Of a DNA stretch of 64,000 nucleotides, positions 42,930 through 50,538 are shown one piece after another. The notes beneath the pieces are model-generated. The model ran no database searches, was not told the DNA's origin, and saw nothing but the letters and a program-made list of their open reading frames with translations. The number at the start of each line of letters is the position of its first letter. Within the stretch, counting starts at the first letter, position 1. Both the position numbers and the translations under genes were made by a program. Source of the DNA: Cesiribacter andamanensis AMV16 (GTDB taxonomy: Bacteria; Bacteroidota; Bacteroidia; Cytophagales; Cyclobacteriaceae); assembly GCF_000348925.1 (NCBI RefSeq), contig NZ_AODQ01000006.1, positions 1 through 64,000 of the forward strand, written 5' to 3'.

Positions 42930-44384
42930 ATGGAACATGAAACCTGGGTATATAAAGGAAGAGGCCTTCAGCCGGAAAGCTACCGGGACAGCATCTCTAC
43001 GGTAGACCGGGAAGGAAAGCGGGTGTGGGTCTATCCCAAGAAACCAAAGGGAAAATTCACCACCTACCGCAACTGGGTAAGCCTGGCGCTGCTGGCCATA
43101 CTCTTTGCCGGGCCCTTTGTGCGGGTGGGCGGACAACCCCTGCTGCTGCTCAATATCCTGGAGCGCAAGTTCATCATCTTTGGGCAGGTGTTCTGGCCGC
43201 AGGATTTCTACCTTTTTGTACTGGCCTCCCTTATCGGGCTGATCTTTATTGTACTCTTTACCGTGGTCTATGGCCGGGTGTTCTGCGGCTGGATCTGCCC
43301 GCAGACCATCTTTATGGAAGGGGTATTCCGCAAGATCGAGTACTGGATAGAAGGCGATTATACCGCCCAGAAAAAGCTGGACAAGCAGGCCTGGAACCGG
43401 GAAAAAGTACTCAAGAAGAGCAGCAAGCACCTGGTGTTCTTTGCCATTTCCTTCCTGATCGCCAACACCTTTCTGGCCTACATCATCGGCAGTGAGGAGC
43501 TGCTGGACATTGTGACCGATCCGCCGCAGGAGCACCTGGCCGGCCTCATTTCCATCCTGATTTTTACCGCCGTATTCTACTGGGTGTTTGCCCGCTTCAG
43601 GGAGCAGGTATGCACCACCGTTTGCCCTTACGGACGTCTGCAGGGGGTTATGCTGGACAAGGATTCCGTGGTGATCAGCTATGATTACACACGAGGCGAA
43701 AGCCGGGCCAAGTACCGCAAGGGCGAAGACCGCAAGGCAGCCGATAAGGGCGATTGTGTGGACTGCAAGCTGTGCGTAAGCGTATGCCCCACCGGTATTG
43801 ATATTCGCAACGGCACCCAGCTGGAGTGCATCAACTGCACCGCCTGCATCGATGCCTGCGATAGCATTATGGACAATGTGGGCCTGCCCCGCGGCCTGAT
43901 CCGCTACGAATCGGAAGCCAACCTGCAGGCCGGCCGCACCGGCATGCACTGGACCAAACGCAGCATTGCTTATACAGCCGTGCTGGCCGTGCTGATGGTA
44001 GCCTTCTTTGGCCTGCTCTTTATGCGCAGCCAGGTAGAGACCAGCCTGCTGCGTACGCCCGGCATGCTGTACCAGGAGCAGGAGGGGGGGCTTATCAGCA
44101 ACCTCTATAACTATAAGATCATTAACAAGACGCATGAGGGGGTGCCTGTTACCTTTCGCCTGCTGGAGGGTGAGGGGGAGATCAAACTCATCGGCAACCA
44201 GGGCCAGATACAGGTTCCGGAGGGTGGCACGGCCGAAGGCGCCCTGTTTATCCTGATCCCAAAAACTGACATACGTAAGGCTTCTCAAAAATTGAAGATC
44301 GGGGTGTTTCAGGGCGATCAGCAGCTGGAAACCCTCAAGACCAAATTTATGGGCCCGATTAGCGGCTCCAATGGCTCCAAATAG
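42930..44384 (+). CDS. ccoG: cbb3 oxidase accessory protein CcoG
   Basis: A 484-residue membrane-bound ferredoxin-like protein. It has five or so helices, the cysteine motif VFCGWICPQTIFMEG, and two 4Fe-4S motifs (CVDCKLCVSVCPTGID and CINCTACIDACDSIMD), plus CTTVCPYGRLQG. A C-terminal Ig-like domain of about 110 residues ends the protein. CcoG is reported to reduce copper for cbb3 assembly. I chose ATG 42930 (MEHETWVYKGRGLQPESYRD) since the upstream ATG lies in a hairpin. Confidence 0.92.
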   Translation: MEHETWVYKGRGLQPESYRDSISTVDREGKRVWVYPKKPKGKFTTYRNWVSLALLAILFAGPFVRVGGQPLLLLNILERKFIIFGQVFWPQDFYLFVLASLIGLIFIVLFTVVYGRVFCGWICPQTIFMEGVFRKIEYWIEGDYTAQKKLDKQAWNREKVLKKSSKHLVFFAISFLIANTFLAYIIGSEELLDIVTDPPQEHLAGLISILIFTAVFYWVFARFREQVCTTVCPYGRLQGVMLDKDSVVISYDYTRGESRAKYRKGEDRKAADKGDCVDCKLCVSVCPTGIDIRNGTQLECINCTACIDACDSIMDNVGLPRGLIRYESEANLQAGRTGMHWTKRSIAYTAVLAVLMVAFFGLLFMRSQVETSLLRTPGMLYQEQEGGLISNLYNYKIINKTHEGVPVTFRLLEGEGEIKLIGNQGQIQVPEGGTAEGALFILIPKTDIRKASQKLKIGVFQGDQQLETLKTKFMGPISGSNGSK

Positions 44385-44458
44385 CTTTTTTTAACGATCA
44401 TAACACCTATTCATATTCAAATTGCCGGCTCTCTGGGTCGGCACTTTCTTTTAAAAAC

Positions 44459-44523
44459 TGACTAAGATCAGTTTTTGGCCTGACTCACCTCATACTGACC
44501 CCCCCCTTTCCTGGCGAAATTTG
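44459..44523 (+). promoter_or_regulatory. Tandem Fnr-type promoter of the ccoH operon
   Basis: TGACTAAGATCA (44459-44470, centre 44464.5) and TGACTCACCTCA (44481-44492, centre 44486.5) are 22 bp apart. The -7-like GAAATTTG (44516-44523, centre 44519.5) is exactly 33 bp further. It gives ccoH and downstream genes their own oxygen-responsive promoter. Confidence 0.75.
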
Positions 44524-44594
44524 TATCAATGAGCCTAGAGGACAGGCGTAACCTTGCCCCAGGTCTCAATACTCATTACTCAATACCAACTACC

Positions 44595-45035
44595 ATGCAT
44601 AAATTTCACTGGGGACACGGCATCATTGTTTTCTTCATCTGCTTTATCAGCTTCATGGGCTATCTGGCTTTTCGCAGCAGCCAGGAAAACATTGACCTGG
44701 TAACGGACGATTACTACCGGCAGGAGCTGGCTTACCAGTCCCAGATGGATAAAATGCGCAATGCCCAGGCGCTGGCCGAGCCCGTGCGGGTACAGGTAAG
44801 CGGCAAAGGGGTACAGTTGAACTTTCCCCGTCTGGCAGAAGCCATTACCGGCCAGATCCAGATTTTCCGCCCCTCTGATTCGCAGCACGACCGGCTGGCC
44901 GAGCTGCAGCTCAATGCGCAGGGACAGCAGCAGCTGGACCTGAGCAGCCTGCCCGCCGGCATGTACCGCCTCAAGATCGAGTGGCAAGCGGGCCCTACCG
45001 CCTACTACACCGAAGAAGCCATTCACCTGAAATAG
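44595..45035 (+). CDS. ccoH: cbb3 oxidase assembly protein CcoH (FixH)
   Basis: A 146-residue FixH-family protein. MHKFHWGHGIIVFFICFISF begins a membrane helix, then TDDYYRQELAYQSQMDKM is the family signature, followed by a periplasmic beta domain (GQIQIFRPSD, LPAGMYRLKIEWQAG). The ATG at 44595 gives the standard N-terminus; the frame extends upstream through an ACTCAAT-type repeat. It assists cbb3 assembly. Confidence 0.92.
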   Translation: MHKFHWGHGIIVFFICFISFMGYLAFRSSQENIDLVTDDYYRQELAYQSQMDKMRNAQALAEPVRVQVSGKGVQLNFPRLAEAITGQIQIFRPSDSQHDRLAELQLNAQGQQQLDLSSLPAGMYRLKIEWQAGPTAYYTEEAIHLK

Positions 45036-45094
45036 GGGGTGTAGCTTAGTCATGATCAGTTTATTTACCCATACGCCCACCATTCTCTTCTAAG

Positions 45095-45793
45095 ATGCTC
45101 ATATCTGCCCTCTTGCTTGGTTTTCTGGGAAGTTTCCACTGTGTGGCCATGTGTGGTCCGCTGGCGCTGGCTGTACCCGGGGGCAAAGGAAAAAGCGCCT
45201 GGTTTAGGAGCCGCCTGCTCTATCAGGGGGGGCGCATCCTTACCTATGCTCTGCTGGGGGCTATCGTGGGGCTGCTGGCCCAGGGAGTGATGATGGCCGG
45301 CTGGCAAAAAGGACTATCCATCGGCGGCGGGCTGCTGCTGCTGGTGCTGGCACTGGCCCCCTCACAGGCCGAGCGAATTGTTGGCATGGCGGGTCCGCTG
45401 GGCCGGCCGGTAGTGCGGGTAAAAAATGCCATGGCCCAGGTGTTGCGCAGGCGCTACGGACTTACCGGCTTTCTGATGGGCCTGCTTAATGGGCTACTGC
45501 CCTGCGGCCTGGTCTATCTGGGGCTGGCGGGTGCGCTGGTAACCGGTTCTGCGCTGGATGGCGCCCTGTACATGGCCACCTTTGGGGCAGGCACCCTGCC
45601 GGCCATGCTGCTGGTGGTATTTGCCGGCAACTGGATCAAGACCATAGGTGGTTTTCAGCTGCGCAAACTGGCGCCTGCCGCTGCCTTTGTCATGGGCCTG
45701 ACCCTGATTGTACGGGGCCTTGAGCTGGGCATTCCCTACCTGAGCCCGGTGCTGGCCTTTGTAGAAAAGGGAATCCCGATGTGCGGGCAGTAG
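45095..45793 (+). CDS. TauE/SafE-like membrane protein, putative copper import for cbb3 assembly
   Basis: A 232-residue membrane protein with about six helices. The N-terminal FLGSFHCVAMCGPLALAVPG carries the HCxxMCGP motif and the second repeat has GLLNGLLPCGLVYLGLAGAL, the pseudo-symmetric arrangement of the DsbD/SafE family. The Cys/His/Met pair suggests copper handling. It follows ccoH by 59 bp and is probably in its operon, which supports a part in oxidase maturation. Some annotations call it cytochrome c biogenesis protein. Confidence 0.82.
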   Translation: MLISALLLGFLGSFHCVAMCGPLALAVPGGKGKSAWFRSRLLYQGGRILTYALLGAIVGLLAQGVMMAGWQKGLSIGGGLLLLVLALAPSQAERIVGMAGPLGRPVVRVKNAMAQVLRRRYGLTGFLMGLLNGLLPCGLVYLGLAGALVTGSALDGALYMATFGAGTLPAMLLVVFAGNWIKTIGGFQLRKLAPAAAFVMGLTLIVRGLELGIPYLSPVLAFVEKGIPMCGQ

Positions 45794-45803
45794 AAGGGGT
45801 AGT

Positions 45804-45850
45804 GAGAAGATAGAAGAAAGAAGTTAGAAGTTAGAAGATAGAAGTTAGAG
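45804..45850. repeat. Heptamer-type AGAAGTT/AGAAGAT repeat
   Basis: About six imperfect 7-10-bp units (AGAAGATAGAAGAAAGAAG, then TTAGAAGTTAGAAGATAG) lie in the gap between the TauE/SafE gene and hemN. This is the reverse-complement type of the repeat at 31318. The gap 45794-45926 otherwise shows nothing. Confidence 0.65.
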
Positions 45851-45926
45851 GGTTGACGAACCGCAGTTGAGGTACACACGATACGATGGTCGGCACCCGG
45901 GTTTAGGTGTTATAAAAATAGACGTT

Positions 45927-47285
45927 ATGAATATTCAACTCATCCGTAAATACAACGTTCCGGGTCCGCGCTATACCAGCTACCCTACGGTGCCCTACTG
46001 GAATGAGGTACCCCCTACCGAAGAAGAATGGAAAAGGGAGGTAAAAGGCGCATTTGACGATAGCCAGGAGCAGGGCATCAGCCTGTACCTGCACCTGCCC
46101 TTTTGCGAAAAGCTGTGTACCTACTGCGGCTGCAACAAGCGCATTACTATTAATCATACCGTAGAAGACCCCTACATCACCGCCCTGCTGCAGGAGTGGG
46201 CGCTGTACCTGGCCCTGTTTGGCAGGAAACCCCTGATCCGGGAACTGCACCTGGGCGGCGGCACCCCCACCTTCTTTAGTCCGCATAACCTCAGGCGCCT
46301 CATTAAAGGGATCACCGCCGGAGCCACAGTAGCCGAAGGGGCCGAGTTTAGCTTTGAGGGGCACCCCAACAATACTACCGAGCAGCACCTGCAGACCCTC
46401 TACGACCTTGGTTTTCGGCGGGTGAGCTTTGGCATACAGGATTTCGATCCGCAGGTGCAGGCCATCATCAACCGCATACAACCCTATGAGAATGTACTGC
46501 GGGTAACCGAGCAGGCACGCCGCATCGGCTACACCTCCATCAACTACGACCTGATCTACGGACTGCCCCTGCAAACGGCCAAAAGCGTAGGCAAAACCAT
46601 TGCCATGGTCAACACCCTGCGCCCCGACCGGATTGCCTTTTACAGCTATGCGCATGTACCCTGGACCAGCCCCGGCCAGCGCCGCTATACCGAAGCCGAC
46701 CTGCCTTCAGATGAAGTGAAGCGGGGCCTCTATGAAATGGGCAAGGAAATGTTTGAGCAGCAGGGCTATACCGAAATTGGCATGGACCACTTTGCGCTGG
46801 CCGATGATGCCCTGAGCATCGCCTCCCGCCAGGGCAACCTGCACCGCAATTTTATGGGCTACAGCACCTCCCAAACCAGATTAATGGTAGGGTTGGGCTG
46901 CTCCTCCATCAGCGATACCTGGACCGCCTTTGGCCAAAACCTGAAAAAAGTAGAGGACTATCAGGATGCCGTAAAAGAGGGGCGTTTCCCCATCTTTAAA
47001 GGCCACCTGCTGAACCGGGAAGACCTGGTGCTGCGCCAGCATATCCTGAACCTGATGTGCCGCCTGCAAACCAAATGGGAGGGTAGCGAGCAAAAGACCT
47101 TTTCCCTGCTGGATGCCAAAGCCCGCCTGAGCGAGCTGGCCGAAGATGGCCTGATCCGCATCGAAGGCGATTCAGTACAGGTACTGGAGCATGCCAAGCC
47201 TTTTGTGCGCAACGTCTGCATGGCCCTGGATGCCCGCCTGTGGCGCAACAAACCTACTACCCAGATTTTCAGCAAAACGATTTGA
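45927..47285 (+). CDS. hemN: Oxygen-independent coproporphyrinogen III oxidase
   Basis: A 452-residue radical-SAM enzyme for heme synthesis without oxygen. The iron-sulfur motif CEKLCTYCGCNK (CxxxCxxC) is at about residues 60-70, with the N-terminal NVPGPRYTSYPTVPYW, GGGTPTFFSP and YDLIYGLPLQ. The ATG at 45927 matches family N-termini; an upstream extension is in frame but not family-like. It lies next to the cbb3 genes, so heme supply and oxidase synthesis are linked by position, though no Fnr box is visible upstream. Confidence 0.94.
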   Translation: MNIQLIRKYNVPGPRYTSYPTVPYWNEVPPTEEEWKREVKGAFDDSQEQGISLYLHLPFCEKLCTYCGCNKRITINHTVEDPYITALLQEWALYLALFGRKPLIRELHLGGGTPTFFSPHNLRRLIKGITAGATVAEGAEFSFEGHPNNTTEQHLQTLYDLGFRRVSFGIQDFDPQVQAIINRIQPYENVLRVTEQARRIGYTSINYDLIYGLPLQTAKSVGKTIAMVNTLRPDRIAFYSYAHVPWTSPGQRRYTEADLPSDEVKRGLYEMGKEMFEQQGYTEIGMDHFALADDALSIASRQGNLHRNFMGYSTSQTRLMVGLGCSSISDTWTAFGQNLKKVEDYQDAVKEGRFPIFKGHLLNREDLVLRQHILNLMCRLQTKWEGSEQKTFSLLDAKARLSELAEDGLIRIEGDSVQVLEHAKPFVRNVCMALDARLWRNKPTTQIFSKTI

Positions 47286-47459
47286 TATACCTATCGAGTA
47301 ATAGGTATTGAGACAGCACGTCTGGTTCATCCCATGCCTTGCTCAATGCCACACTGCTCAAAGCACCATAGCGGATCAGAAATACGGTAAACCAAAATAT
47401 CAACTGGAGCCGCAAGAAACTGCTTTCTCAATACTAACTACTCACTACCCAATACTCAT

Positions 47460-47756
47460 ATGGAACGACTAAAACATAAATGGGGACTCAAAAGCAGCCT
47501 GCAGGTGTTGCTGGTACTGCTAACCTTTTCACTGGCCGGATCCTCGGTAGTGGTGCTGCGGCAGTGGTATTTTGGCGCCCTGGGCTTTGATGAGCAGACC
47601 GCCTTCTGGGTGAAGGCCCTGGCCTATGTGCTCTTCATGTTTCCGGCCTACCAGCTGCTGATCCTGGCCTATGGCAGTCTGCTGGGGCAATTCCGCTTTT
47701 TCTGGGAGAAAGAGAAAAAGCTTGCCCTTTTGCTGGCCCGCCCGTTCAGGGGGTAA
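47460..47756 (+). CDS. DUF6787-like small membrane protein
   Basis: A 98-residue protein with two membrane helices: LQVLLVLLTFSLAGSSVVVL and KALAYVLFMFPAYQLLILA, followed by GSLLGQFRFFWEKEKKL. The pattern, including GQFRFFWExEKK, fits DUF6787, whose function is unknown. The ATG sits just after an ACTCAAT-type repeat. Confidence 0.7.
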   Translation: MERLKHKWGLKSSLQVLLVLLTFSLAGSSVVVLRQWYFGALGFDEQTAFWVKALAYVLFMFPAYQLLILAYGSLLGQFRFFWEKEKKLALLLARPFRG

Positions 47757-47847
47757 GGAGAAGTCATTACACCTTTACAGGTCTTGGGTGCCGGGCCGCG
47801 CAGGCCTGTCAGGTTTTCCTAAGCGCTATTATTTCTCACATAAAAAC

Positions 47848-48094
47848 ATGAGTCATCCCGAATTTTCAGCGGAAACACTACTAACAAAGGCCTCTAAAGA
47901 TGATTAGACGCCTTTTTTATAAGGTGTGCTGTCATCTCGACCAGCGGGAGAGATCTGGGTAAGGACAGCTCTTGTCTAGAACTTTCCAAGATCTCTCCCG
48001 CTGGTCGAGATGACGTCGTTTCTTTTTGTTTTTGGGCTAAAAATCTAGAATCTGAGTATGATTTAGCCTTTAATAAAATTTGGGATGACTCATG
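47848..48094. mobile_element. 247-bp MITE-like element with 26-bp inner palindrome
   Basis: Terminal inverted repeats at 47848-47867 (CATGAGTCATCCCGAATTTT) and 48075-48094 match at 19 of 20 positions. Inside lies a perfect 26-bp inverted repeat (47931-47956 with 47989-48014), containing GTCATCTCGACCAGCGGG. The window start (1-193) holds a diverged copy. There is no protein-coding capacity beyond a short in-frame stretch. It separates the DUF6787 and globin genes. Confidence 0.7.
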
Positions 48095-48125
48095 CTTCAT
48101 TTTAGCCTATTGAAGAGAATACTTT

Positions 48126-48527
48126 TTATTGAATCCGGTTTTCCGGAGCGGCCCATTCCCCGTCTTTCAGCAAGCCCATTTTGCCCATAAACACCAGCGC
48201 AATGGCGCGGGCCCGTCCCTTGGCTTCTTCAGCCTTCTCTCCCACAAACAGCTCGTCGATGGTAGCTTCAAAGAGATTGATCCACTGCATAAAATGGTTG
48301 GGATCTATAGGCAGGGGGGCGTGTTTGGGAAAGGGGCGTCCGTTGTAGCGGGCAGTGCCCAGCAGCAGGTTTTCCCAGAAGGTGTACATAATGGGCAGGT
48401 GCGTGTCCCAGTCAGTCTGGGCAATGTCGTTAAAAACCGGTCCCAGCAGCGCATCGGCCTGTACCTTTAGGTAAAAAGTATCAACCATCAACTTCACATC
48501 TGCCGGACTGCGTATATCATTTTTCAT
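48126..48527 (-). CDS. Group III truncated hemoglobin
   Basis: A 133-residue globin: DVKLMVDTFYLKVQADALLG, GPVFNDIAQTDWDTHLPIMY with FWENLLLG, then a proximal His in FPKHAPLPIDPNHFMQWINL. Short globins of this group bind O2 or NO and are often made under microaerobic conditions. The ATG at 48527 is almost at the predicted transcript start, and the promoter carries one Fnr-type site. Confidence 0.9.
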   Translation of the reverse strand: MKNDIRSPADVKLMVDTFYLKVQADALLGPVFNDIAQTDWDTHLPIMYTFWENLLLGTARYNGRPFPKHAPLPIDPNHFMQWINLFEATIDELFVGEKAEEAKGRARAIALVFMGKMGLLKDGEWAAPENRIQ

Positions 48528-48531
48528 CTTT

Positions 48532-48574
48532 CAAAGATAAGGAGTCTGCTGACCCGCCAACATGATAAATATCA
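48532..48574 (-). promoter_or_regulatory. Fnr-type class II promoter of the globin gene
   Basis: On the minus strand TGATATTTATCA (48574-48563, centre 48568.5) is a TGA-N6-TCA site. TATCTTTG (48539-48532, centre 48535.5) matches TAnnTTTG and lies exactly 33 bp away, the same distance as for the proximal sites of the cbb3 promoters. A predicted start near 48528 would make the globin mRNA nearly leaderless. No clear second site lies 22 bp upstream. Confidence 0.7.
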
Positions 48575-48701
48575 GGTTTGGGTACTGATGTATTTTTCTG
48601 CAAATTTCGGGAAAATAGCACAAACAAGGGGGTGCTTTCACTTAAAACCTGCTGAAAACAAGCAGGCTGCCTAGCGGAAAAAGCCCCACACCCATTCACC
48701 T

Positions 48702-49409
48702 ATGGCAGCAGATGTGCAGGGCCTGGCCCTGATGGAGTATTGGCAGCACAAAGACAAAAAGCTGAAACTGAAGCTGCATACCAGCTACGGCCCCCCGGAG
48801 CGCATGCCGGTTCAGGTATTTTTCCGGGATCCGCGCAAGTATTCTGAGCTGGAGCGGCAGGCCCTTGGCCACTGCCGGGGGCGGGTGCTGGATGTGGGCG
48901 CCGGCGCCGGGGCTTTCCCCCTGGTGTTGCAGGAACAGGGGCTGGCCGTTACGGCCCTGGAAAATTCTCCCCTCAGCTGCGAGGTGATGCGCCTGCGGGG
49001 GGTGAAGGACGTGCTCCTGGGCGATCTCTGGGAGCTGGAGGGGGTACAGTACGATACCCTGCTGCTGATGATGAACGGCCTGGGCCTGGCCGGTACGCTG
49101 CCCGAGCTGCCCGGCCTGCTGCAGCACCTGCGGGGGCTGCTGGCACCCGGCGGTCAGATTCTCTTCGATAGCTCCGATATCCGCTACCTCTATGATGGGG
49201 GTGATGTGCCCGTGCCACAGGATCGCTACTGGGGCGAGATTCTCTACCAGTATGAGTACAAAGGGGAGCGGGGCGAAGAGTTCAGCTGGCTGTACCTGGA
49301 TACCGAGGTGATGTCGGTCATTGCCGGTGATATGGGCTTTTACTTTGATGTGCTCTATGGCCCGGAGCAGGACCAGTACCTGGCCCGCTTGACCGAAGCG
49401 CAGCCCTAA
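48702..49409 (+). CDS. Class I SAM-dependent methyltransferase
   Basis: A 235-residue methyltransferase. The SAM-binding motif I is VLDVGAGAGAFPLVLQEQG, then TALENSPLSCEVMRLRGV, and TLLLMMNGLGLAGTLPELP for motif II/III. The C-terminal half has GGQILFDSSDIRYLY. The substrate is not deducible. It is divergent from the globin gene. Confidence 0.85.
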   Translation: MAADVQGLALMEYWQHKDKKLKLKLHTSYGPPERMPVQVFFRDPRKYSELERQALGHCRGRVLDVGAGAGAFPLVLQEQGLAVTALENSPLSCEVMRLRGVKDVLLGDLWELEGVQYDTLLLMMNGLGLAGTLPELPGLLQHLRGLLAPGGQILFDSSDIRYLYDGGDVPVPQDRYWGEILYQYEYKGERGEEFSWLYLDTEVMSVIAGDMGFYFDVLYGPEQDQYLARLTEAQP

Positions 49410-49424
49410 AAGGGTACATTTCGA

Positions 49425-49865
49425 TCAGGCCAGGCGAATCAGCAGCAGGCCGGCCACAATAAACAGGGAAGCTACAAGCAGCAGCAGAAACCTCCGTCCC
49501 ATAGCGGCGGAAAGCGACTGGAGTTCCAGGATCTGCTGGGGCTGCCTCACGGCATAGGTCACCAGCACCTGCTGTCCCGGAAAGAAGTCGGCGGCACTGG
49601 TAAGGGGAGCCGTGCTGGTATACGTTTTCAGGCCGGCTGTATAACGAACGGTGGCACTACTCTTTTCATGTTTCCGGCCCCGGATTACCTCCAGCAAAAT
49701 ACCCCGGCTTTGTTTCAGGCCCGGAGCAGGGGCTGTACTCCGAACGCCAACCAGCACAAGCCCAAGCAGACCCAGGCCTGCCAGGATCAGTCCAGCCAGG
49801 AGTGGCCCGGCCAGGAGTGGCCCCGCCAGGAGTGGCCCGGCCAGGGGTGGCCCTGCCAGCTCCAT
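49425..49865 (-). CDS. DUF3592-like membrane protein with LAGPL repeat helix
   Basis: A 146-residue protein. Residues 1-40 are almost all LAGPL repeats (LAGPPLAGPLLAGPLLAGP) running into LLGLVLVGV, forming a first hydrophobic helix; the DNA is a 15-bp tandem repeat. Residues 60-115 resemble DUF3592 (VRYTAGLKTYTSTAPLTSAA, GQQVLVTYAVRQPQQILEL) and a second helix ends the protein (FLLLLVASLFIVAGLLL). The repeat may have expanded a normal signal-anchor. The true start could lie inside the repeat. Function is unknown. Confidence 0.65.
   Translation of the reverse strand: MELAGPPLAGPLLAGPLLAGPLLAGLILAGLGLLGLVLVGVRSTAPAPGLKQSRGILLEVIRGRKHEKSSATVRYTAGLKTYTSTAPLTSAADFFPGQQVLVTYAVRQPQQILELQSLSAAMGRRFLLLLVASLFIVAGLLLIRLA
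49783..49857. repeat. 15-bp tandem repeat encoding LAGPL
   Basis: Four units (49798, 49813, 49828, 49843) of AGGAGTGGCCCGGCC-type sequence and one degenerate unit at 49783 lie in tandem. On the coding (minus) strand each encodes five residues of the hydrophobic helix. Confidence 0.92.
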
Positions 49866-49867
49866 CC

Positions 49868-50383
49868 TTAATGCTCCCGCTCTCGCCAGCGGAAGCTCAG
49901 GTAAGAGAGCAGGTCACCAAAGGCATTTACCGCCGGCATGATCTCCTGATCGATGGTTTTGCCATTGAGCTTCAGCAGTAGGTAGCCATATACCCCATTG
50001 AGGGCGGCCTGTACGGGATTGGTAATGGTACCTCCGGAAGCATCCATGCTGTTGCGGATGTGTACGGCTGTTTTGCTGTAGGTCTGGCGGTACTGCTGAT
50101 CGGATTTGAGCAGCTGCTCATGCAGCCCGTAAAGCTTCTTTACCTGCTCCTGCGTTTCGGCCAGATGCCCCCCTTTTTCCAGTCCCTGCTCCTGCATGTG
50201 GCGGGCCAGATCGCTGTACCACTGCAGGGCAGCCTGCCGGTCTTCGGCCGGTAAATGATCGATCACATTTTTGCGAAGATCTTCAATGTCAAAATGATAG
50301 GCCCGTAGAAGATCCTCGGTCTGGTACATATGAATGATGTACTCCGCTATATTTTCTTTGCGTTTTCTGTCGGCTACTAACAT
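49868..50383 (-). CDS. DUF4924 family protein
   Basis: A 171-residue all-helical protein beginning MLVADRKRKENIAEYIIHMY, the conserved DUF4924 N-terminus, with TQEQVKKLYGLHEQLLKSD and a C-terminal GDLLSYLSFRWREREH. The function is unknown. The frame is open 12 codons further (to 50419), but a CATATTTG -7-like element lies within that stretch, which favours 50383 as start. It ends 3 bp from the minus-strand DUF3592-like gene, so the two may be co-transcribed. Confidence 0.82.
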   Translation of the reverse strand: MLVADRKRKENIAEYIIHMYQTEDLLRAYHFDIEDLRKNVIDHLPAEDRQAALQWYSDLARHMQEQGLEKGGHLAETQEQVKKLYGLHEQLLKSDQQYRQTYSKTAVHIRNSMDASGGTITNPVQAALNGVYGYLLLKLNGKTIDQEIMPAVNAFGDLLSYLSFRWREREH

Positions 50384-50513
50384 GGCAGGCGTTAAAAAAT
50401 GATCCTCAAATATGTGCATAATCTTCTAGGATTACAATAAAGGCGCTATTTGGCTTTTGTCAGGGGCACTTTCCGGCCTTTTATCGCTGTTAGGGAAAAT
50501 GCGGCCCTTTTAC

Positions 50514-50521
50514 TACTTTTG
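50514..50521 (+). promoter_or_regulatory. Promoter -7 element of lepA
   Basis: TACTTTTG is an exact TAnnTTTG match. Transcription would start near 50527, which supports ATG 50539 over ATG 50521 as lepA start. Confidence 0.55.
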
Positions 50522-50538
50522 TGCTTCTATTTCAGACT

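Noticed and set aside
42918-44288. Long open frame antisense to ccoG (456 codons)
   Set aside because: ccoG is certain on the other strand and the antisense translation lacks any motif.
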